Below, in pieces: positions 50,112-58,333 of a stretch of 64,000 bases of DNA. Each line of letters opens with the position of its first letter. Position 1 is the first letter of the stretch. Location of the stretch: NCBI RefSeq assembly GCF_014640195.1, contig NZ_BMGM01000011.1:62001-126000 (forward strand). Direction: 5' to 3'. The notes beneath the pieces were generated by a model that was not told where the DNA came from, ran no database searches, and saw nothing but the letters and a program-made list of their open reading frames with translations. Both the position numbers and the translations under genes were made by a program. This DNA is from Psychroflexus planctonicus (GTDB lineage Bacteria; Bacteroidota; Bacteroidia; Flavobacteriales; Flavobacteriaceae).

Positions 50112-50158
50112 AATGTCATTTTGACATTATTTTAACAAGGGTATTTGTCAAATTGACA
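50112..50158. promoter_or_regulatory. twin TGTCA-N3-TGACA palindromes before clpB
   Basis: Two perfect palindromes: AATGTCATTTTGACATT (50112-50128) and TGTCAAATTGACA (50146-50158). Both have TGTCA and TGACA arms around a 3-nt spacer, and their centres are 32 bp apart, close to three helix turns. They lie in the 157-nt region between divergent ytxJ and clpB, 51 nt before the clpB ATG. This looks like a pair of operator sites for a dimeric regulator, plausibly of heat shock. It is not the CIRCE element. Confidence 0.6.
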
Positions 50159-50208
50159 TGATTTTATCAAGGCACATTAATTGCTTTAATTCTATTAAAA
50201 TTACGAAA

Positions 50209-52818
50209 ATGAACTTTAACAATTATACCATAAAATCGCAAGAAGCTGTTCAACAAGCGCAGCAACTTGCTCAAGAATTGAAGCATCAACAAATTGAAAA
50301 CGAACATTTGTTTAAAGCCATTTCAATTGTAGATGAAAATGTTACTCCTTTCTTAATGAAAAAGCTGAACATCAATCCTAGTTTGTTGACCCAAATAGTG
50401 GACAAAAGCTTAGCCAGTTTTTCAAAAGTGGAAGGTGGAGACATCATGCTTTCTAGAGAAACAGGGAAAACCCTAAATGAAGCTTCCATTATTGCGAAAA
50501 AAGGCGAAGACGAATATGTTTCTATCGAACATTTGATCATGGCTATTTTTAAAAGCAATTCTAAAATTGCTCAGATTTTAAAAGACCAAGGTGCAACCGA
50601 AAAAGGACTTCAAGCAGCGATTGATGAACTTCGAAAAGGAGATAAAGTCACTTCCAAAAGCGCGGAAGAAACCTACAATTCTTTAGACAAATACGCCAAC
50701 AACCTCAACAAGATGGCGGAAGAAGGAAAGTTGGATCCGGTGATTGGTCGAGATGAAGAAATTAGAAGAATTTTACAAATCCTATCTAGAAGAACCAAAA
50801 ACAACCCCATGTTGGTCGGTGAACCCGGTACGGGAAAAACCGCCATTGCAGAAGGTTTAGCTCACCGAATTATCGCGGGCGATATTCCTGAAAACTTAAA
50901 ATCTAAAAAGATTTATGCTTTAGACATGGGTGCATTAATTGCCGGTGCTAAATACAAAGGTGAGTTTGAAGAACGATTAAAAGCTGTCATTAAGGAAGTG
51001 ACTTCTAGCGATGGCGACATTGTTTTGTTCATCGATGAAATTCACACCTTAGTCGGTGCTGGCGGTGGTGAAGGCGCAATGGATGCAGCCAATATTTTAA
51101 AACCAGCTTTGGCTCGTGGCGAATTGCGTGCAATTGGTGCAACGACTTTAGACGAATTTCAAAAATATTTTGAAAAAGACAAAGCCTTAGAACGTCGCTT
51201 TCAAAAAGTGATGGTGAATGAACCCGATACCGAAGCAGCGATTTCCATTTTACGTGGAATAAAAGAAAAGTACGAAACTCACCATAAAGTACGCATTAAA
51301 GATGATGCCATTATCGGTGCGGTAGAACTTTCACAACGCTATATTACCAATCGTTTTTTGCCAGATAAAGCCATTGATTTAATGGATGAAGCAGCATCCA
51401 AACTTCGCATGGAAATCAATTCGAAACCAGAAGAATTAGATGTATTGGACAGAAAAATCATGCAATTGGAAATTGAAATTGAAGCCATTAAACGCGAAAA
51501 AGATGAAGACAAATTAAAAACGCTTCGAGCGGAGTTAGCCGATTTAAAAGAAGATCGAAACGAGTTGAATGCCAAATGGAAAAATGAAAAAGATGTCGTA
51601 GATCAAATTCAGCAAGCCAAAACCGATATTGAAAATTACCGCTTAGAAGCGGAACGTGCCGAACGCGATGGAGATTACGGGAAAGTAGCGGAAATCCGTT
51701 ACGGAAAAATTAAAGAAGCAGAAGAAAAGCTAGCCAAATTTCAAGAAACCGTCGATGCTCAAAAAGGCGAAAACAACTTGATTAAAGAAGAAGTAAACTA
51801 TGAAGACATTGCAGAAGTTGTAGCCAAATGGACTGGAATCCCTGTAACCAAAATGCTTCAAACCGAACGCGAAAAACTGCTTAAACTGGAAGACCAATTG
51901 CACAAACGTGTAGTCGGGCAAGATGAAGCCATCATTGCAGTTAGCGATGCAGTACGTAGAAGTCGAGCTGGATTGCAAGACCAAAACAAACCTACTGGAT
52001 CCTTCTTGTTTTTAGGAACAACGGGGGTAGGTAAAACTGAATTAGCCAAAGCCTTAGCCGAATTTTTATTCGATGATGAAAGCGCCATGACTAGAATCGA
52101 TATGAGCGAATACCAAGAACGGCATGCCGTTTCCAGATTGGTTGGTGCACCTCCGGGATACGTGGGTTACGACGAAGGCGGACAACTTACGGAATCCGTA
52201 AGAAGAAGACCCTATTCTGTTGTTTTGTTAGACGAAATTGAAAAAGCGCATCCAGATACGTTTAATATTCTGTTGCAAGTATTGGATGAAGGCAGACTAA
52301 CCGACAACAAAGGTCGTGTAGCCGATTTCAAAAATACCATTATTGTAATGACATCGAATATTGGTAGCCATATTATACAGGAGAAGTTCGATAGCTTGCA
52401 AGATGCCGAAACCGCTACTGAAGCCGCAAAAAGTGAAGTATTAGCTTTATTGAAGAAAAGCGTTCGACCAGAGTTTTTAAACCGAATTGACGATGTGGTG
52501 ATGTTTACGCCTTTAAATCAAATGGACATTAAAGCCATTGTAAAAATTCAGTTGAAAGGCTTAAAAAACATGTTGAGCAAACAAGGCATTACCTTAGATG
52601 CTACTGAAGAAGCCATTACGCATTTAGCCCACTTGGGATTCGATCCACAATATGGAGCAAGACCTGTAAAACGTACGATTCAACGAGAAGTGTTGAACAA
52701 GCTTTCGAAAGAAATATTAGCCCAAAAAGTGAGTTCCGACAGTATTATTTTGTTGGATCAATTTGATGGCGAATTGGTGTTTAGAAACCAAAATGAAATC
52801 GCTTTAGACAAAAAATAA
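50209..52818 (+). CDS. clpB: ATP-dependent chaperone ClpB
   Basis: Hsp100 disaggregase working with DnaK, 869 residues from ATG 50209 (MNFNNYTIKSQEAVQQA). Domains: Clp N domain, NBD1 with GEPGTGKTAIAEGLA and FIDEIHTLVGAG, the coiled-coil middle domain about residues 395-525 (KREKDEDKLKTLRAELADLK), NBD2 with GTTGVGKTELAKALAEF and VLLDEIEKAHPD, and a small C-terminal domain. A 17-residue upstream extension in frame is rejected, as it lies in the operator-like region and has no homology. A terminator follows. Confidence 0.97.
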   Translation: MNFNNYTIKSQEAVQQAQQLAQELKHQQIENEHLFKAISIVDENVTPFLMKKLNINPSLLTQIVDKSLASFSKVEGGDIMLSRETGKTLNEASIIAKKGEDEYVSIEHLIMAIFKSNSKIAQILKDQGATEKGLQAAIDELRKGDKVTSKSAEETYNSLDKYANNLNKMAEEGKLDPVIGRDEEIRRILQILSRRTKNNPMLVGEPGTGKTAIAEGLAHRIIAGDIPENLKSKKIYALDMGALIAGAKYKGEFEERLKAVIKEVTSSDGDIVLFIDEIHTLVGAGGGEGAMDAANILKPALARGELRAIGATTLDEFQKYFEKDKALERRFQKVMVNEPDTEAAISILRGIKEKYETHHKVRIKDDAIIGAVELSQRYITNRFLPDKAIDLMDEAASKLRMEINSKPEELDVLDRKIMQLEIEIEAIKREKDEDKLKTLRAELADLKEDRNELNAKWKNEKDVVDQIQQAKTDIENYRLEAERAERDGDYGKVAEIRYGKIKEAEEKLAKFQETVDAQKGENNLIKEEVNYEDIAEVVAKWTGIPVTKMLQTEREKLLKLEDQLHKRVVGQDEAIIAVSDAVRRSRAGLQDQNKPTGSFLFLGTTGVGKTELAKALAEFLFDDESAMTRIDMSEYQERHAVSRLVGAPPGYVGYDEGGQLTESVRRRPYSVVLLDEIEKAHPDTFNILLQVLDEGRLTDNKGRVADFKNTIIVMTSNIGSHIIQEKFDSLQDAETATEAAKSEVLALLKKSVRPEFLNRIDDVVMFTPLNQMDIKAIVKIQLKGLKNMLSKQGITLDATEEAITHLAHLGFDPQYGARPVKRTIQREVLNKLSKEILAQKVSSDSIILLDQFDGELVFRNQNEIALDKK

Positions 52819-52843
52819 ATTTTGATTAGTTAATTTGATTTGT

Positions 52844-52884
52844 AAATCGGCTTTACTTCATAGCAAGTAAAGCCGATTTTTTTT
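52844..52884 (+). terminator. terminator of clpB
   Basis: Perfect 15-bp stem AAATCGGCTTTACTT (52844-52858) with complement at 52865-52879, 6-nt loop, then TTTTTTTT. Confidence 0.92.
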
Positions 52885-52910
52885 AAAAGTTAATAGCTTT
52901 CGTAGTCTCT

Positions 52911-52934
52911 TGCCTAACACAAATGGCGAAGGCA
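52911..52934. repeat. TGCCT...AGGCA short hairpin by the ParDE pair
   Basis: TGCCTAAC starts and AGGCA ends a 24-nt unit containing CTAACACAAATGGCGAA, which matches 15 of 17 bases of 25204-25220 beside the other ParE pair. It lies 35 nt beyond the toxin stop. The GCCTAAC heptamer recalls an attC half-site, but no full site is seen. Confidence 0.4.
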
Positions 52935-52968
52935 GGATTTTATTATGGAGAGTTTGTAAACTGGCATT

Positions 52969-53274
52969 TTATTCATTCAATTGAGCTTCAATATCCATTT
53001 TTTGGTGCAAAATTCTTATCACTTCAATTTGTTCTTCTTTAAGATTGATTTTATAGAAAATGAAATGTGATTTTACCTGAGTACGGAAATATCCTTTTCT
53101 TATTGGACTATAACCTTTTCCAGAATGCGGGTTTTTAGTCAAATATTCAATTTCATCTATTATTAAGTCTAAATATCTGTCCGCTTGTTCTAGAGACCAG
53201 TTTTCAAATGTATAAACCCAAATGTTTTCGATATCTCGATTTGCTTCTTGACTGATTTTGTATTCATTATTCAG
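52969..53274 (-). CDS. ParE-type toxin with non-canonical start
   Basis: An open frame of 101 codons with no stop, directly after the ParD gene. It reads NNEYKISQEANRDIENIWVY, TFENWSLEQADRYLDLI, GKGYSPIRKGYFRTQVKSH, FIFYKINLKEEQIEVIRIL and HQKMDIEAQLNE, a complete ParE protein. No ATG, GTG or TTG begins the frame: the only plausible start is CTG at 53274, which overlaps the antitoxin stop by 8 nt; a TTG much further in would remove the first 44 residues. Either CTG is used with coupling, or a mutated start has silenced the toxin. It is easily missed by gene finders. Confidence 0.78.
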   Translation of the reverse strand: MNNEYKISQEANRDIENIWVYTFENWSLEQADRYLDLIIDEIEYLTKNPHSGKGYSPIRKGYFRTQVKSHFIFYKINLKEEQIEVIRILHQKMDIEAQLNE

Positions 53275-53515
53275 TCAGATGTTTTTGGTGAAGTTCTTTT
53301 AAAAGTTTTTTACGATCGAAGTTTTCTACAAATCCTGAATCTTCACCCTTTTTGAGAGCTCTAATTAGTTCGGCTTTTTTTGACTCTTCATTTTCAAACA
53401 TTCTTAAAGCAGCTCTTACAACTTCGCTAGCGGAAGAATATTTTCCTTTTTTTATTTGTTGGCTTATAAAGCTATCAAAGTAGTCTCCTAGTAATATCGA
53501 TGTATTTTTAGCCAT
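53267..53515 (-). CDS. ParD family antitoxin
   Basis: An 82-residue antitoxin with the ParD ribbon-helix-helix start (NTSILLGDYFDSFISQQIKKG, YSSASEVVRAALRMFENEE) and an acidic/basic C-terminal toxin-binding tail. It is followed with an 8-nt overlap by the ParE-type frame on the same strand. Confidence 0.88.
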   Translation of the reverse strand: MAKNTSILLGDYFDSFISQQIKKGKYSSASEVVRAALRMFENEESKKAELIRALKKGEDSGFVENFDRKKLLKELHQKHLTE

Positions 53516-53649
53516 AAATAAAAAGTTTTACCAAAAATAGCAACTATTTGGTATGTATTCAAAATCAAATTCATGAAATTTTGTTCGACTATGCTTGTTG
53601 CTAACTTATACCATTTATCATTTGAAATTACCGCAATAAAATATGAAAC

Positions 53650-54438
53650 TTACTTTTCTTGTTGATTTTCAATTCCCAAAACCGTCATCAACAGAAAATC
53701 TAAGCTTTTTCCATAATCTAAGACTTCGTACTCCAAACCGAGTTTTCTGATGTTTGCATAATAATCATTACTCTTTCTGTAATAATTCTTTTCTAACTGA
53801 ACCGCAGTTGCTTGCTGACCCAGTTTTTCAATTAAAAACCATTTTTCTATCAGCCTTGCCGTTCTTCCATTGCCATCTTGAAAAGGATGTATTTTAACAA
53901 ACACCAAATGTAATAATGAAGCATAGTAAAAAATTTCAAAAGGATTTAAATTTGCTTTTAAAAGCAGTTCAACATCTTCAAAAAGTTTTTTTAATTCTGT
54001 TTTTACCAAATCTGGACTGGCTGCAACATATTCAATTTCATCTTCATTATTAATCACAAACATGGGATTATTTCTAACGCTACCTTGCTGACTCTTTGGA
54101 AGCAAGCTCGCACTTAAAATTGAATGCGCCTTTTGTACATTTTTGAAATGCAAAGTATGTTCATCTATATAATCGTAAGCTGCAAATAGGTCGTCTGCTC
54201 TTTTGGTGTAATCTGGATTGAACTTAACGTTTAAAAACCTGTGTTTGAAGTAGCTATCAAATTCAACTTCTTCCCCTTCAATTTTGGACGAGTACACTGA
54301 TGAAACGGACTTATAAAATTGAAAGTAATCTACATTTAGGTTTGGCTTTTTAATCTTTTTCAACTTATCTAATGGAGATTCCTGCACAACAGAAATGTAC
54401 TGCTCGAGTAATTTAGATGTTAGTGATTTAAATTTCAT
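53650..54438 (-). CDS. Fic domain protein, class II
   Basis: Likely AMP-transferase of 262 residues. The Fic motif HPFQDGNGRTAR is intact at residues 184-195. An N-terminal inhibitory motif of the (S/T)xxxE(G/N) type, SSKIEG, is at residues 50-55, so it belongs to class II and should be self-inhibited. Target unknown. It stands alone beside the ParDE pair, a small accessory spot between clpB and the DUF4139 gene. Confidence 0.88.
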   Translation of the reverse strand: MKFKSLTSKLLEQYISVVQESPLDKLKKIKKPNLNVDYFQFYKSVSSVYSSKIEGEEVEFDSYFKHRFLNVKFNPDYTKRADDLFAAYDYIDEHTLHFKNVQKAHSILSASLLPKSQQGSVRNNPMFVINNEDEIEYVAASPDLVKTELKKLFEDVELLLKANLNPFEIFYYASLLHLVFVKIHPFQDGNGRTARLIEKWFLIEKLGQQATAVQLEKNYYRKSNDYYANIRKLGLEYEVLDYGKSLDFLLMTVLGIENQQEK

Positions 54439-54485
54439 AAATAACTAGTTGTGAAAAACCATTCCATATCGAAAATATCAGATTT

Positions 54486-56087
54486 CTATCGTTCTAAATT
54501 AACACGCTTTCCTTTAGGATAAGTGACTTTATAAGCAAAATTCTTGGTTTGTTTAGCTTTTGCATCAAGGTTAATGTTCCAAGTAATGATGCCAGTTTCA
54601 TCGTCTCGGGTTGCATCTTCAAAAGCTTCATCACTAACTTTAATGTCACTGTTTTGTGAAATGGGAATTCGGTCTTCCAGCTTCACTTCTACTGCTACAT
54701 TTTTATTGTTTTTGATGCTGATTTCATATTCCTTTTCTTCAATTTGGTTGTTTCTAAAAAAGGATTTGCTTTTCATTTTATTTACTTGTTCCCGTTCTAC
54801 TACAATATTTTGGTCGTTTCCTAAAGCAATAACAAAATCTTCGGTGTTCATGTTGGCATCGATAAAAATGGTTCCGGTGAAGGTATCTTCAAAATAAATA
54901 CTGGCTTCACCAGGTAATAAATCTAAAGATTGCCAATCTTTTAAAATAGCGGTTAAATATACTTTTGGATCTAAGACTGGAGCAGCATAATATTCAAAAT
55001 CAGCTTCTAAGTCTTGTTGATCTAATTTCACTTTTAAAGGCTCATCTGAAGATTTGATGGTGTATTTTTTGGGAAGTTTAAAATTCATTACGGTTAGTTC
55101 TTCTGTTTTTTGGACTTGTTGCGAAGTTAGTACTTCTTCTGAAGCTGCTTCTGATTTAGCTTTAGCACCATAGCCCATTACGACCACTTCATCTTCAACA
55201 ACTTCAATAATTTCAGGTGCAGGTGGTAGCGGTGCATTAAAATTTAAATAATAAGGAAACAAGTTCGGCTTAACATTATTCAAACTCGGGTCTGCTGTAG
55301 AAAGCGTAACATCAACATCTTTCCAATCGTCTCCGGTATTCTGAAAAATCTTGGCTTGGTAAAGTAAATTAACTGGTGAGTTGATATTTTTTGCTTTAAT
55401 TTCATAAGCAGGAAACCAACCTGCATCTTCTACCAAATAAGAGATTTCGATGGATGTGTTTTGCTTAATTTCGCTGTTGAGTAGTAATTTAATCTCTCCA
55501 CGTGAAGTTCTGTTTTTACTTTCTAAATTATTTATTTCCCGTTGAATTTTGTTGAGTTCCTGTTGAATTTCATCGCGTTCTTTTTTAATGGTATACAATT
55601 GATTGTAAATCGCTTCTGAACGCTCACGGTAATAATTGGCATATTCTTTCAGTTTTACCAAACTTGAATTCGCTTCTGTTGATGCTATTTTTTTGTTTTG
55701 CATCAAAAGGGATTCTTCCGTTTCTAATGCATCAATCGCGCTTTGTTTAGTAGCCATTTTATCTTTTAAGGCTTCTATTTTCTGCTTCAGCTGAGCTAAT
55801 TCAGCAGAAATTTTTTGCTCTTTTAAATAGGTAACATCAAATTGAATGGAATTGACGCTCACTTGATTTAAACCCTTCACTTGAATACTGTTTTGCCTGA
55901 TGTTAGGTGATAAATCTGAAAACACCAAGGTGTTATTTCCTTCACCTAAACTTACATTTGCCATTGCAGAAACTTGAGCTCCCGATAAGAAAACCGTGAC
56001 TTTATGGGTTTTTAATTCAATTTCTTTTTCGGTAGCAAATAGAAAAAGGGGAAGACATAAAAAACAAAGAATAAATCGTTTTAGCAT
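54486..56087 (-). CDS. DUF4139 (MuiA-like) secreted protein with SusC-like plug motif
   Basis: Exported protein of 533 residues from ATG 56087, which begins the signal peptide (MLKRFILCFLCLPLFLFA). N-terminal DUF4140 part (VTVFLSGAQVSAMANVSLGEGNN), a long coiled coil about residues 80-180, then DUF4139 (EISYLVEDAGWFPAYEIKA, WKDVDVTLSTADPS, VTYPKGKRVNL). Between them sits EDEVVVMGYGAKAKSE, a motif otherwise seen at the TonB-receptor plug of SusC proteins. Function unknown. Confidence 0.85.
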   Translation of the reverse strand: MLKRFILCFLCLPLFLFATEKEIELKTHKVTVFLSGAQVSAMANVSLGEGNNTLVFSDLSPNIRQNSIQVKGLNQVSVNSIQFDVTYLKEQKISAELAQLKQKIEALKDKMATKQSAIDALETEESLLMQNKKIASTEANSSLVKLKEYANYYRERSEAIYNQLYTIKKERDEIQQELNKIQREINNLESKNRTSRGEIKLLLNSEIKQNTSIEISYLVEDAGWFPAYEIKAKNINSPVNLLYQAKIFQNTGDDWKDVDVTLSTADPSLNNVKPNLFPYYLNFNAPLPPAPEIIEVVEDEVVVMGYGAKAKSEAASEEVLTSQQVQKTEELTVMNFKLPKKYTIKSSDEPLKVKLDQQDLEADFEYYAAPVLDPKVYLTAILKDWQSLDLLPGEASIYFEDTFTGTIFIDANMNTEDFVIALGNDQNIVVEREQVNKMKSKSFFRNNQIEEKEYEISIKNNKNVAVEVKLEDRIPISQNSDIKVSDEAFEDATRDDETGIITWNINLDAKAKQTKNFAYKVTYPKGKRVNLER

Positions 56088-56155
56088 AATATATAATTTG
56101 TAACCAAAGTTACAGGATATCAAGTTAAGTTTCATTTCTTTTGAAAGAAAAATTA

Positions 56156-56761
56156 ATGAAAGACTTTTGGAATGAACGTTACCAAGCAGAAGAGTTTGCT
56201 TATGGAATTGAGCCTAATCAGTTTTTAGCAAATGAAATTAAAAAGCTAAAAGCAGGTAAAATTTTACTTCCTTTTGAAGGCGAAGGAAGAAATGCTGTTT
56301 TTTGTGCCCAAGAAAATTGGGAAGTAGATGCTTTCGATTTCTCTGAAAAAGGAAAACAAAAGGCGGAGACCTTAGCTAAATTAAAAAATGTACAAATCAA
56401 TTACCAAGTTAGTGCATTGGAAAATTTTAAATTCAAATCTAATGATTATGATGCTGTTGCATTGGTCTTTGCACATCCTAGTCCAGATAAGCGTAAAATG
56501 CTTCATCAACAAGTTGTTGAAGCGCTAAAACCTGGTGGAACTATTTTACTAGAGGCTTTTCATGAAGACCAAATAACTAAAACACATATTTCTGGCGGAC
56601 CCAAAAAGAAAGAATTGCTTTACAGTGAAGCGATGCTTCAACAGGATTTTGCAAAGCTTCAAATTGAAAAGCTAGAAGTAGTTCATACTGAATTAGAAGA
56701 AGGAAAATATCATCATGGCGAAGCTTGTGTAATCAGATTGAAGGCTAAAAAGCTTATATAA
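56156..56761 (+). CDS. class I SAM-dependent methyltransferase
   Basis: A 201-residue methyltransferase. The ATG at 56156 starts MKDFWNERYQAEEFAYGIEPNQFL, the usual start of this TehB-like group. SAM motifs: ILLPFEGEGRNAVFCA (motif I, an ExGxGRN form), VDAFDFSEKGK and GGTILLEAF. The substrate is unknown; some relatives are linked to tellurite or thiol methylation. It is divergent from the DUF4139 gene. Confidence 0.85.
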   Translation: MKDFWNERYQAEEFAYGIEPNQFLANEIKKLKAGKILLPFEGEGRNAVFCAQENWEVDAFDFSEKGKQKAETLAKLKNVQINYQVSALENFKFKSNDYDAVALVFAHPSPDKRKMLHQQVVEALKPGGTILLEAFHEDQITKTHISGGPKKKELLYSEAMLQQDFAKLQIEKLEVVHTELEEGKYHHGEACVIRLKAKKLI

Positions 56762-56878
56762 AGTCTGAATTGCTCTTATATTTTTTTACTATTCTAGCAA
56801 GTTTGTTCAGTTAAACACAAAAGTGTATTTATTTTCATTAAAATCCTGTTAAGCAGTTGTAGGAGTTAATAAAGACGT

Positions 56879-56886
56879 TAAATTTG
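56879..56886 (+). promoter_or_regulatory. promoter of the OmpA-like gene
   Basis: TAAATTTG with TTG 19 nt upstream (56857-56859), a full Bacteroidota consensus. Confidence 0.65.
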
Positions 56887-56911
56887 CAGTGTTTAATAAA
56901 TTCACAAAAAA

Positions 56912-57757
56912 ATGAAAAAAGTAATTGCTTTAGTAAGTATTGCAGCCCTTTTAATGAGTTCATGTGTTTCAAAAAAGAAATTCAGTGAGCTAGAAGACAA
57001 GTATCAAGATACAAACACCGAATTAAAATCGGCTAACATGAAGTTGAGTGTTTGTGAAGATGAGAAGGCAAATATGAGGACAAGCTACGATCGCCAAATT
57101 AAAGTATTGGAAAATACCAATAATGCTTTGTTGAATACACAAGGCGAAATGGCTATCATTTCTAAAACTGGTGCAGAAAATCTTCAGAAATCTTTAGAAA
57201 GCATGCAAGAAAAAGACTTGCAAATAAAAACCATGCGCGACGCTATTAACAAAAAAGATAGTGTAACGCTTGCTTTAGTAACTAGCTTAAAAGGTGCTTT
57301 GGATAACGTAAACGACGAAGACATTGAAATTTCTGTAGAGAAAGGTGTTGTTTTTGTTTCCATTTCTGATAAATTATTATTTGGAAGCGGACAATATACC
57401 GTAACTAAAGAAGCTAGAAAAGTTTTAGAAAAAGTAGCTAAAGTAGTAAACGATAAGAAAGATTTTGAATTTATGGTAGAAGGCCATACAGATACTGACC
57501 CTATTTCTAGAGAAGTAATCGAAGACAATTGGGATTTAAGTGTGAAGCGTGCAACTTCTGTGGTTCGTATTTTACAGGATGAATTTAGTGTTGATCCAAA
57601 ACGTATGACAGCAGCTGGTCGTGGAGAGTATTTACCTGTTGCTTCTAACGATACAAGCGATGGTAAAGCTAAAAACCGTAGAACTCGAATTGTAGTTCTT
57701 CCTAAGTTAGATCAGTTCTTCGGAATGATTGAAGACGGAATGAAAAACACAAAATAA
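56912..57757 (+). CDS. OmpA family lipoprotein
   Basis: Peptidoglycan-binding outer-membrane lipoprotein of 281 residues. Lipobox LLMSSCVS, a helical coiled-coil region about residues 25-115 (ELEDKYQDTNTELKSANMKL), then an OmpA domain: ISDKLLFGSGQYTV, VEGHTDTDPI, NWDLSVKRATSVVRIL and AAGRGEYLPVASNDTSDGKA. It would anchor the envelope to peptidoglycan. Terminator at 57781. Confidence 0.93.
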   Translation: MKKVIALVSIAALLMSSCVSKKKFSELEDKYQDTNTELKSANMKLSVCEDEKANMRTSYDRQIKVLENTNNALLNTQGEMAIISKTGAENLQKSLESMQEKDLQIKTMRDAINKKDSVTLALVTSLKGALDNVNDEDIEISVEKGVVFVSISDKLLFGSGQYTVTKEARKVLEKVAKVVNDKKDFEFMVEGHTDTDPISREVIEDNWDLSVKRATSVVRILQDEFSVDPKRMTAAGRGEYLPVASNDTSDGKAKNRRTRIVVLPKLDQFFGMIEDGMKNTK

Positions 57758-57780
57758 GTAATTCACTTATTTTATAAATT

Positions 57781-57807
57781 AAACCTCGGATACCCGAGGT
57801 TTTTTTA
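57781..57807 (+). terminator. terminator of the OmpA-like gene
   Basis: AAACCTCGG-ATAC-CCGAGGTTT followed by T-run. Confidence 0.88.
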
Positions 57808-57852
57808 TTGTATAAAACTTAAATGAAAAGTTGCTAAACTTGTAATTATACG

Positions 57853-57860
57853 TATATTTG
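57853..57860 (+). promoter_or_regulatory. promoter of the tRNA-Arg transcript
   Basis: TATATTTG with TTG 19 nt upstream (57831-57833). It lies 254 nt before the tRNA-Arg gene, so the transcript would begin with the degenerate tRNA copy and several hairpins. Confidence 0.65.
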
Positions 57861-57867
57861 CAACCGC

Positions 57868-58022
57868 AAAATAAAACTGCTTTGTAGTTTGTTCTTGCTA
57901 AGTTCATAACAAACAATAGAATTACTACTAACCTCCATTTTTTGGGAGTAAACAGCATTTGAGTTTCCAGCTTTAAGTTGGATATTATAAAAGTTTTACG
58001 CTTGAGTCTGGAATAATATAAA
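57868..58022 (+). other. long structured leader before tRNA-Arg
   Basis: No gene is seen. CTCC...GGGAG (57933-57950) and TCCAGCTT-T-AAGTTGGA (57966-57982) can form hairpins. TTGGATATTATAAAAG and CTGGAATAATATAAAG look like a diverged direct repeat before the degenerate tRNA. Confidence 0.4.
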
Positions 58023-58091
58023 GGTCGCATAGCTTCCCGAAGTATCGGGAGAAAGAGCATCCCGACCGAAAGTCGGAACGGTCACAGGTTC
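58023..58091 (+). pseudogene. degenerate tRNA-Arg copy with two arms replaced by hairpins
   Basis: It starts GGTCGCATAGCT, continues with AGAGCAT and ends ACGGTCACAGGTTC, all shared with the true tRNA-Arg 92 nt downstream. The D-loop is replaced by TCCCGA-AGTA-TCGGGA (58035-58050) and the anticodon arm by CCGAC-CGAAA-GTCGG (58062-58076). The 3' acceptor strand is missing. It has no anticodon and cannot be a decoding tRNA. Confidence 0.7.
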
Positions 58092-58114
58092 TAACTTTGA
58101 AATGAAATAATAAA

Positions 58115-58188
58115 GGTCGCGTAGCTCAGTTGGATAGAGCATCTGCCTTCTAAGCAGACGGTCACAGGTTCGAATCCTGTCGCGATCA
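58115..58188 (+). tRNA. tRNA-Arg (anticodon TCT)
   Basis: A 74-nt cloverleaf: acceptor GGTCGCG/CGCGATC (one G-T), D-arm GCTC/GAGC, anticodon arm TCTGC-CTTCTAA-GCAGA with TCT, T-arm ACAGG/CCTGT. CCA not encoded. It borders the defense island at 58334-64000. Confidence 0.96.
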
Positions 58189-58198
58189 CTTAATAATC

Positions 58199-58229
58199 AA
58201 AGAGTTACAGAAATGTAGCTCTTTTTTTA
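58199..58229 (+). terminator. terminator after tRNA-Arg
   Basis: AAAGAGTTAC-AGAAAT-GTAGCTCTTT (one T-G pair) followed by TTTT. Confidence 0.7.
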
Positions 58230-58236
58230 TTTATAC

Positions 58237-58265
58237 TTGTAACACATTTGTAACACAAAATGTGT
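58237..58265. repeat. TTGTAACACA direct repeats beside tRNA-Arg
   Basis: TTGTAACACA occurs at 58237-58246 and 58248-58257, and ACACA-AAA-TGTGT forms a hairpin at 58253-58265. Such arm-type repeats next to a tRNA are often left by integrases, but no integrase gene is in the window. Confidence 0.4.
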
Positions 58266-58333
58266 TTTAAGACTAACAAAAAGTTAGACTTTTTAGAATT
58301 TACTTGTTCTATTTTTATCAAAAAATAAAATTG

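Noticed and set aside
50158-50208. Upstream extension of the ClpB reading frame
   Set aside because: It covers the operator-like region and lacks homology; ATG 50209 gives the normal ClpB N-terminus.
52911-53605. Integron cassette carrying ParDE
   Set aside because: Only fragments resembling attC half-sites are seen, with no complete site and no integrase; kept as a weak finding, not annotated as an integron.
54486-56087. Gene fusion between DUF4139 and a TonB-dependent receptor
   Set aside because: Only a short plug-like motif is present; no plug domain or barrel follows.
57779-58060. 93-codon minus-strand frame over the tRNA-Arg leader
   Set aside because: It runs antisense through a terminator, a consensus promoter and the degenerate tRNA, with no protein-like pattern.
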